The notes under the pieces are model-generated. The model was not told where the DNA came from, did no database searches, and was given only the letters and a program-made list of their open reading frames with translations. A program made the translations under genes and the position numbers. Positions 55,601 to 64,000 of a DNA stretch of 64,000 nt are shown in pieces (position 1 is the stretch's first letter; every line of letters starts with the position of its first letter). Where the stretch lies: NCBI GenBank assembly GCA_916610825.1, contig OU744448.1, positions 21,493,032 to 21,557,031 of the forward strand, read 5' to 3'. The DNA is from Haliclystus octoradiatus. Its lineage: Eukaryota; Cnidaria; Staurozoa; Stauromedusae; Haliclystidae.

Positions 55601-57060
55601 ATCCCATTGATCCACTTCAGGCTCACTGTTACTTCTGTAGTTTGTGGTCATGTAAATATAGACAGTAGAACTAGACAGTAGTGTAATGGTCGATGATATA
55701 CGGTGACGATGATGACGGTCCCACGTCTGACAGCAGCTTCAAAACGAATATACTAGAATCGACCAAAGATCTGTTCATTCAATGTGGAGTTTCATCAATA
55801 AAATCCCTCGATCACGGCCGTAACTACATACTCCTGGATGGGGGCATTTCTAATTTTGTCTGACAAAGTGAGCGTAGTTTATGCGCAACTGTGAGCTTTA
55901 GCAATTCAATTCAATTCCTTCAAAATTGAACAATTTTGCAATTTTCAAAAAATTGTCCAATTTTTTCTCAAAATCCGTTATTGGGTACAGCCCGTGGTGT
56001 CGATCACATCCAATTTAACATTGCAGTTCTGGATTCGTGGTTAAAATGGTAGGAAAAAGAAACACTGATGGATAAAAAATCTCAACTTCAATTAATTTAA
56101 CATTATTTTATATTATTCTATATTTATTCTATATTCATTCTATAGTAATCCTAATAAATATATTAGCTTTTACAGTAAACATAAGGATTCTCTATTCTTC
56201 ACATTTCCAATTTGGCTGTAAATTAAAATGCCCTTTTGTGTTTCAATTGTCCTAACTAATGAAATAGTCGAGCTAGATTCGTATGTAAGTTACCATAGCA
56301 TAAGAAGTAGTTGAACGAATTGATTTTGCCGAATTGTTTACACTTCACCAACGTAACCATGTAAACGAGAAATATTTCTCATGCCGGAAGCGATGTTAAA
56401 TAAAATTGCGCATACAGCACACACGCACACAATCAAATCGCGAAACTATTTGCCTGCCATCGTGTGAAGTCCATCCTTCAACACGTCAATAGAATCCTCC
56501 CCAGTTACAAGCTATGAGTGAGTGATACTGAAAAAGTTCAGAGTTAGCCGATAATTCATAGAAGCATGAAATCCGCATAAATCTGACAAATGAATTGATA
56601 TAGAGCCATGCATTCATTTTAAGATTTCACTATCCGAATTAATATCAGCACTAAAAGGATATGAAAGCAGTTAATACACGACGATAAATAATATCAGATA
56701 ATCTGTCGTCAGATAACTCAATACCGATTAACCATCAGTGTGTCAGCATAGATACCATATAAATGTGTATGATGATAGTCTATATATTTGTATTCAAGTA
56801 GCCATGGATGACTAAACTGATACTGAAATCACTATTCTACATATACAGCTAAGCATGTATTAATAAAATGCAATTACACTCCGCATACGTAAGCCGATGA
56901 CATTAAGTATAGTATAACCCGCTTATTTGCCGATTGAAATTACTAAGGATGTTGCTTAAACTTATCAGGAACTCTCAAAAATATGTATAGGCCTACCGAT
57001 AAAATAAAATCAATACGAATTACTTTTCTACTCAACCGTTCCTGATCAACTACTTATCAG
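52639..57060. other. Downstream flank of the bHLH gene, gene-poor
   Basis: About 4.4 kb of AT-rich DNA with no gene recognised on either strand. It begins with the bHLH 3' UTR. The only repeat called inside it is the short tandem at 52918-52965. Distant control elements are possible but not visible by eye. Confidence 0.4.
52918..52965. repeat. Short tandem repeat of CTGAAAAAATT
   Basis: Four units of about 11 bp, TTCTGAAAAA(A), lie head to tail, about 280 bases past the bHLH stop. Confidence 0.8.
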
Positions 57061-57235
57061 TGCACTGGTAGCTCAGTGGCAGAGTTTCCGCACTTTGTGT
57101 GCGAGGCGACGGGCTTCGATTCTTCGTCGCGGTTTGTATTTGTCTGTAAATATAAATGTTCTAATCCCCCAAATAAACAAGCACTTGTGCTTACTGGGGT
57201 GACTATCGGTATGTAATCAACAGACAATAAAATAA
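57061..57235 (+). mobile_element. tRNA-derived SINE, different family
   Basis: The head TGGTAGCTCAGTGGCAGAG (A-box) and GGCTTCGATTC (B-box, 33 bases later) are tRNA-like, with a possible anticodon stem CGCAC-TTTGT-GTGCG. A tRNA-unrelated body and an AATAAAATAAATAAT tail follow. The acceptor stem does not pair well, so this is a SINE head and not a working tRNA gene. It is unrelated in body to the SINE at 1306-1678. Confidence 0.7.
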
Positions 57236-58108
57236 ATAATAGATGAACCAGCAATTCATTTAGTAATAAATATAATTTACTGAAAATTGACTTGAATTGA
57301 AGAATTGAATAATATACAATGATCGTGAAACATGCAGTCGCTTCTTCTTACTACAGTATTCCCTTTTTGGTGTAAACGAAACATAGGGGTATTAAAAGCC
57401 AGGGAAAATATGAAGGTTGCATGGGTGAGTGGTTAGTATGGGGAAACAAGCTTCTTATGAGAGGGAATAGTTATTTGAGATAGTGTTCTGATGATCGCAC
57501 TGCGTGAAACTTGATCAGCTGTGTAGGCTAATTAAGAAAATTTTCTTTCAATTGTAATCATCGTTATAGACCTATAGCTATCGTACATTAACTTTTAATA
57601 ATTAATAAACTTTTACACCAATTTTTGACACTGGTATAAACACGTAAAACACTGATAAAGCTTTGATTGCTTGTTAGTTGTTAATATGTTATATGAATCT
57701 ACCAAAATTTATCCATATTAAAAAACTTCATCGAGACAAGTGAGATCAAAATGCGAAAAGTAGCAGTTGCATAAAATGTTTCGTGCTATCTGCAATATCG
57801 TTGAATTGAATTACTATATTCTTAATATGTACAATGAATCAATAAAAATTGAAATATCCATAAACAGTAATATGGGTTTCGTCACAATCAGATAAATAAA
57901 ATATATTTTTATACGCTGAAATGCTATCTTTTCGCGAGATGATCAAGTGCAAAATAATTGCAAAGTCTTTGATTAATGCAATAAGACACTGTTCTCGAGT
58001 AATGGTCGAGTCCAGATCAACAATCAAGTCCAGACTTGGCCCTTGTCTAGAAATTAAGCCTTAAAATAGAGCTCACCTAGCGAAGCTCCATTCTTCAACA
58101 CTTGCATT

Positions 58109-61100
58109 CTAGAGGGCATTGATGACGTCGACATCTGCATAGTCTTGTTTCCATATAAATTCTCTGTGATAACTTGGACCACTATTGCAATTTGCTGTAC
58201 ACGTGTATATGAGTAATGTTCCCCAATCAATACTAGAGCCGAGAGAGTCAATTTTTAAGTAATTGAGAAGTTGAGGGAGAACCTAAACGAATAGGATAAG
58301 GAAATATTTCTATTATCGCACACAGCATATTTCAATATTGTAGCCCATGGGTAAAATACAAGATAAAAGCATCTTAATAAATAAAGAAAAGGGTATATCT
58401 AAGCTTCTGTAGAATATTTAGGATTATCATGACGGTCAAAAAATAATCTAATATTTGGTATTTTAGAGGAAAGAATTAGAATTGAAATAAAACATATTTA
58501 GTAAAATATTATAGTCATCACTTCAATAAAGAGACTAGAAAGATGAACCACAAAATCTTCTTTGTCAGCTGTCAATCAGGGGTAACTTTGGTTCAAGGAA
58601 ATTTTATTCTGCCTTGGTTTCTCTCATGTGGAATGTCTTTGTCTCTTACATGACTTACCGTATTTACTGTCTAATTTATATGCTAACAGGAGAACTTTCT
58701 CACCCTACGAAGTTTTTCTACAAAATTGCAAATAAATCGAAGAGAACAAATATATACAGTGTTAGTGTTGAAACTTTCAAAGCTATGAAATAAAAAATGT
58801 CACAAATCAAATTTGAATGTTTGTTGGAAAACTGTTCCCATTAAACAAAAAATACCCTAATCCTCAATCCCTGGTTGCAATGACTCTGGAAGGATAGACA
58901 ATGCATTATCAAATGATCAACGTCAATCATTTAATTGAAAATTAGTTATCATGTATGTTTGATTGCATAAAAGAAGTTTAAAGAAAAACTGTAAACCAAT
59001 CAGGATTCAGGATGGGAAAATGATAAACATCATTTACCTGAAATTCGAATTGTCTTGGACTTCCACAAAAGCAATTTGGAATGTCACTGGTATTTGCTAT
59101 GTGCTCCTTTGAAAGCCATAAAGGTGAGCCACCCAACTGGTATCTCATCACCTAGTAACATAAGGAACGAAATGGTTCAAGTCAAACTAAATTATTATTC
59201 TCCCTAAAATTGAGAGGACCAAGCATAATATAGCATTACAAATTATCATCACATTAAACATTCCATACATAACATGTGTTGATTAATATGATACGTTCTC
59301 AGTTCCCGATTTCAATATTATAGCATTATGTTTTTATCCGATTGCTTCTTTCTCTCGAAGTAATTAATAACTGAAGATGTGTATGCCTATAGTTAGAATT
59401 CAATTCCCAAATGTCCCCTGTCAGCTCAATTCTCATATATTATACGAGACATATCTTATTCTTATCTAATTCAATCAATCGACCCACAATCAATGTCCGA
59501 CAGTAAGACCATTAACATCTTCTATATTTCTCCCAGATTTTTTTTGAAGTTTGACATATAATTCAAAACTAATCTATTTTGTTCTAAATTTGTTCCACCT
59601 CTCCGGTGTATAGGATCCTTACTTTTGTCAGATTATGCCCATTAATTGGCTTTGACTTTTCTTACTTTATCTCTGGTTTCTCTTTCTGAATTTTCTAGCA
59701 ATCAAACTTATGAATTATCAGTAAGGTAAATGAACAGAAAAATATATATTGGAAATTGCTGTAAAGCACTTCAGATAAATACCTATCTGAAATGCATTTC
59801 ACAAATTCATAAACTGCTCATGGATATATTCACGAACTGTTTGAAACCTTTGTGGAAGGTCCGTGGACTAAGATTAGTGTAAGGCCTATGATTGTTGCTA
59901 TAAGAAGAGCCAGACATCTCCTGAACAGTTCATTAAACTGTATCACTCTCACAATGGGACCCTTCTCTTGGCATTTTCATGAATTGGTTTTGTGCCAAAG
60001 CAGTAAAAAATTATTCCCATGCAAACATTCAATGAGTTCACAAACGGCTCATGAAAAGGTTCATGAACATCATTAATTTTTCATGATCAGTTCATAAATT
60101 TTAAATGGTCTGTTTCATGAACTCTTTCATGAACCTTCGATGAAAAGTTCACATGAATCGCTAATGATAATTTTGTCGTTAAACAGTTATTAGCTGTTCT
60201 CGCAGGGGTGACGATTAAATGCAAGGGATCTCAGCCAGCAGCCTACTGTTTTGTCACTGTGCGAAGCTCCAAATTATGCGTTAGCTTTATCGGTTTCAAA
60301 TATTATTACTTCCTGGGATATGTCACTAGTAGTCTAGTAGGAATATGCCTAGTAATAACACTATGAATCTTGGACTGAATCTCTACAGAAAAAATACTTG
60401 AATGGTATTGGGTACTGAAATAGTAGGCCTACTGAAATTCACCAATACACGATAATCAAGATTTTTCTAATTCTACTGAAAAACTACTGAAATGCACCTT
60501 AATTTGCAAGGTACTAAAAAGTGTCTGATTCAGTAACATATTTACTAAGTTTTGAACAGGTTTCCAGCAAGATCTAAGTTTTTCAAAATTCCTAGTGTAA
60601 TATGCTTGGATCAGTATTTACTGACCTGACTTGGTTCACGTGAAATTCGTTTTTTAAAATTCTGAAATTCTTTATCTGCTATTTCAGAACTAGCAGCAAG
60701 AAGTTGTTCCATGTCTTTAGTGTCTTTTACTTCAATAATCTTATCCACAGAGGGGATCTGTGATGAGTAAGGATTATGCTGAGTATCTTCATCTTCTGTT
60801 GATAAATCAGGTTCAGGCTCTGTAACAATCTCCATCTCTGGAAACTGTAGTCCTAGAAATGATTCTTTTTTGTCAGCGTGTGGATCTAAATAAGTAAAAG
60901 ATGGCTCAAGATCATTGTGATGAGATAGACAAACACGATTCCTAATTTAAATTTATTCTATAGGCCTACTACTGAAAAATTCTGAAGAAAGTAATTATTG
61001 AGTGGCAAGAAACTTATTTGAAAATTAGAACTGGGATGATAATTTTGAAAATTGATGCAGGATATGTAATACAATAGGCTACCATTACTTTGGCAATAAC

Positions 61101-63271
61101 GTAATTACTTGAATATCTGAAAAATCCTAGTTGACACTTGAGTATTATTGATATGCGATACGACGTGAGAATCATCACTTCACGCCTTCTCAAGTGTTAT
61201 GTACAGCATTCCAAACGCGACATAATAATCAAAAGAAATACCGACAAAACTACAGTTTTGATCATTAAACTCTTTAAAAAAATAACACCATCGTACATTT
61301 TGTCCATCACTTGTTTTAATTCTGCTTAATCGAGTGATGAAAAAATCGGTGTGAAAAATGGTGTGCCCTTCATTCTATCCGACTCTAAAGCTTTTTTGGA
61401 AAGTTGAAACATTGTAGCAACTACTTGGAGTTTTGTCAATAAAATGACATTAATCAATAGAAAACTGTTTATTCTATCCTGATAAGAAATTTCATTTCAT
61501 TAAACCAACAAACAAATGAGCTACAAGGAAAAGAAAGAGTTTAAGGATCATTGATCACAAAAAGGGTAAAAATTAAACTGATAATAAAGTCGTTATTTTT
61601 CATCTAAGATCAAAAATACTCCATATATGATATCATATCTCCGTACCCATATCTACATGTATAAAAATTTAAACAAAAACAATTTTTTTGGAACGAAGAC
61701 GTTCGATTGGACATGGACTGACCCTTGCGACTCCATTAGCGGATCCATAGAAAAGAACGAATTACATTCTCATGTTTGTCACGCAATATCTCTTCCACCC
61801 GACTGACCTTCAGTTCTATTGTTTATTTATCACTTGGGCTAACTTCTAGCAATTTAAAATTTTCTGTATTTTTATTTTCAAATTTCACCCAGCGGAGCGG
61901 GTTCACTTCACTAGTACTTTTATATAAGTTCAATGTGCACTCTCACAGTCGACACAACATAATGCTAATAATCCTTCCTAAGGTCATTTGAGAATCATGA
62001 ACAGTTTTCTAATTTCACTAGATAATATTCAAAGCTCAATAAAATCTACTAATATTAATAAATTTACACAGCTTTTGCGTAAACACAAACTTGTGTTAAA
62101 GTTTTATAGAAAGTTCTTCAGTTCATGAACTCACATTCAAAGTTCATGAAGCTATATTCCAAGTTAATGAACATTTTTTATTCTCATAAAAGTTATGAAA
62201 ATTCATGAATGAAATCTTGAATTCACAAAGTTACCAATAAACTCATTGGCAGGAGAGGATAAACATTTTCTATATATGGCTAAAAGACTGTCATCCAGCC
62301 ATCTGACATTTTCGAACTAATCATATCACTATCATAATTTATATTCCTTATTGTGTGTGTGTGGATGCTTATGCCTTCCTGACAATCAGTAATTCCAATG
62401 ATTATGCTCTGGACTGCCAATGAGTAGGCCTAATTCAACTAAATGTTGCTTAAATTTCGAGTTTAATATTCAAAACTATTCCCCTTATTCTAGAAAATGT
62501 TTCTACATAAACATTGCACTAATTCTTATTTCTTAGGCCTAATTTAATACAACAAGCTAAAATGTTATTTTCTGCAGAGGATCTTCTCTTTGTTTATGGA
62601 ATATGTCCTTTATTATTTATCCTGACCAGCGTTATATCATTAGAATTTATCGAGTCACACTGCCAGTGTTGTCAATTCCGGGGTCAATTTAAATCTTACA
62701 TACCTAATTGTGATTTGCCACACATGGGCTTGTGGCTTTCCCTCCAGTCGACGACTTGATGATTTTTACAGCAGTACCAAACAGAATGGCATTTAGAGCA
62801 ACATTTTCCACCATAACATCCACATACATTACAAGTCCTGGTTGCATGTCCAGAGTCCAACAATATTTGGTAACTATCATTAATAATGTTAAGAGCTACA
62901 TTTTTGGGATATGGTTCGTAACTATAAAATAAATTAACCCTAGGTAATTGGCATCTTAGTACTATAAACGGAGTACTGCTATTTTTACTATGGCATGATG
63001 GCGTCCTACAGCAGAACATGAATAGAACACGATGAAAACAGTCATCATTTCCATCATGGGGTGCGTAAAATTGTAATAGAAACATCATTGGTGAAGAACA
63101 TTTACTGCATAATATATCATCGTAATGCGGTATATCTTTCAAATTTAACCAAGATGGCTTTCCTCCGATTTTGCTTGGAAAATAGAAAGATGCAAGTGAA
63201 GTATCTCTCATAGGCTCTTCAACAAATCCGAGTTCAATAACTACACGCTTGCTATCAAGTTCGTCCGCCAT
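58109..63271 (-). CDS. PDCD2: Programmed cell death protein 2, four exons
   Basis: PDCD2 is a conserved MYND-zinc-finger protein that acts as a chaperone for ribosomal protein uS5 (RPS2) in small-subunit assembly. Exons in transcript order: 62704-63271, 60626-60885, 59038-59151 and 58109-58282 (TAG). They join in phase to 371 residues, against 344 in human. Exon 1 has ELGFVEE, FPSKIGGKPSWL, CSKCSSPMMFLLQFYAP, FHRVLFMFCC and QLPRVNLFYSYEP, followed by the MYND finger from Cys147 to Cys184. Exon 2 is acidic and divergent, ending ISREPSQ. Exon 3 has GGSPLWLS then IPNCFCGSPRQFEFQ. Exon 4 has VLPQLLNYL then SIDWGTLLIYTC and EFIWKQD. Met at 63271 is chosen because human begins directly before the ELGF segment; an in-frame Met seven codons upstream (63292) is possible. 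Confidence 0.95.
60015..60208. mobile_element. TTCATGAA-family MITE in PDCD2 intron 2
   Basis: About ten TTCATGAA-like words lie between a CCCATGCAAACATT-like left end and CTGTTCTCGCAGGGG at the right. Further scattered words extend left to about 59808. It lies in the PDCD2 intron between 59151 and 60626. Confidence 0.6.
60380..60600. mobile_element. CTACTGAAAA-word repeat element, second copy
   Basis: TTCTACTGAAAAACTACTGAAATGCACCTT-type sequence (in two halves) matches the reverse complement of 28190-28235. CTACTGAAAT, GTACTGAAAT and TTACTAAGTTTT variants fill the rest. It ends about 25 bases before a PDCD2 exon border. Confidence 0.55.
60886..62703. other. First intron of PDCD2
   Basis: No coding region was recognised apart from small random ORFs. 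It contains the diverged TTCATGAA block near 62115 and otherwise AT-rich unique sequence. Confidence 0.5.
62115..62232. repeat. TTCATGAA-family repeat, diverged
   Basis: AGTTCATGAACTCAC, AAGTTCATGAAGC, GTTAATGAAC and ATTCATGAATG occur in about 110 bases. The ends are not clear. It lies in PDCD2 intron 1. Confidence 0.5.
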
Positions 63272-64000
63272 GATTGTTTGCATTTTTAGCACGTGTGAGT
63301 AGTCTCAGTTCTATGTTCATTGTGCACAGAACCTTCAAACAGAATGATCGTTGATCATTTTATTTCGAATAGAAAAGTTATGGACCCGATTGGCATGATA
63401 ATTTAGAAAATATAATAACGGCTAAAATACTTTGCAAAGCGAGTAAGGAAAGGTCCACATTATTAGCAGGCTCTCTTTTGAATGGATAGAGGCTTTTGCA
63501 TGTTGTTCAGACATAGAGAACGACTGCATAACCAGAAGAGGTTCAGAGGAAAAATATCAGTTATTAAGGGTTAAAATTTTCGATCATAATTCTTAATATT
63601 AATAATGAATAATATGAATTATCGTCGTTAGTCTTCTGAAGAGAATATATGCGGCTGTATAGTTCCCAAGAGTATCAAGATTTCTCATCGCCAGCAAATC
63701 ATTTATGTTACCGTCATTTACTTTGTGATATTTCTAGTGGTTTTCCAATCCTCAATTAAATTCCATTTTTTTGCTTATGGTAACACATTAAAGTTTAAGA
63801 TACTAATATGCCAATATTTAGCTATAGGATTTGAAAAGAAATCTTATACCTCTAATAATTACCAGCTATCACCATGGTTAGTTTACAGTTATTATTGAAT
63901 TCAAATAAATCAAAAATGGTTGTAAAATTTACAAGCTAATTATTTAGTACTGAGTCTCCTTTTTGAAATAACGTATTCGCCATTTGAAACAAATTAAAAT
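63272..64000. other. Upstream flank of PDCD2
   Basis: No gene or repeat was recognised. It should include the PDCD2 promoter and 5' UTR. Confidence 0.4.

Noticed and set aside
57061-57140. Functional tRNA gene
   Set aside because: The A and B boxes are good but the acceptor stem does not pair, and an extended body with an A-rich tail follows, as in a SINE.

Overview
The window is AT-rich eukaryotic DNA from an animal. Its genes have GT-AG introns, and the proteins match metazoan families: MUS81, a rhodopsin-class GPCR, ENOPH1, SPTLC2, TRIP11/GMAP-210, a Scleraxis/Paraxis bHLH factor and PDCD2. Introns and spacers are packed with short non-autonomous transposons, foldback elements and tRNA-derived SINEs. 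An invertebrate, possibly marine, fits best, but the sequence alone does not fix the phylum. Exons were assigned by eye, by matching remembered family sequences and checking splice sites and reading phase. In every multi-exon gene the assigned exons join in frame.

Layout. 1-8879 (+): the 3' half of MUS81, entering from the left edge. One of its introns holds a young-looking 4.8 kb Ty3/gypsy LTR retrotransposon (2279-7116). 8888-10186 (-): a single-exon peptide-type GPCR whose stop codon is 8 bases from the MUS81 stop. 11248-12129 (-): enolase-phosphatase E1 in one exon. 13252-26152 (-): SPTLC2 in eight exons (532 residues). 27552-47611 (-): the golgin TRIP11/GMAP-210 in seventeen exons (2031 residues). 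51958-52638 (+): a Scleraxis/Paraxis-type bHLH factor in one exon. 58109-63271 (-): PDCD2 in four exons (371 residues).

The genes do not form one pathway. MUS81 acts in DNA repair, ENOPH1 in methionine salvage, SPTLC2 in sphingolipid synthesis in the ER, TRIP11 in cis-Golgi tethering, PDCD2 in ribosomal protein handling, and the GPCR and bHLH factor in signalling and development. SPTLC2 and TRIP11 are adjacent here and are both on human 14q, which may be a trace of old linkage.

The most distinctive content is the repeats. A family of about 75-200 bp elements has CCCCTG...CAGGGG ends and an interior made of reiterated TTCATGAA words; there are seven loci, some less clear. A second family reiterates CTACTGAAAA, and a third, cut by the left edge, reiterates AGACGTCT. 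There are also hAT-type MITEs with 8 bp target duplications, TA-flanked MITEs with CAGTGAAACC ends, several foldbacks and a tRNA-derived SINE family. Several insertions sit within 7-25 bases of splice sites. The clearest is the LTR element, which separates a good branch-point candidate from the acceptor of a MUS81 exon.
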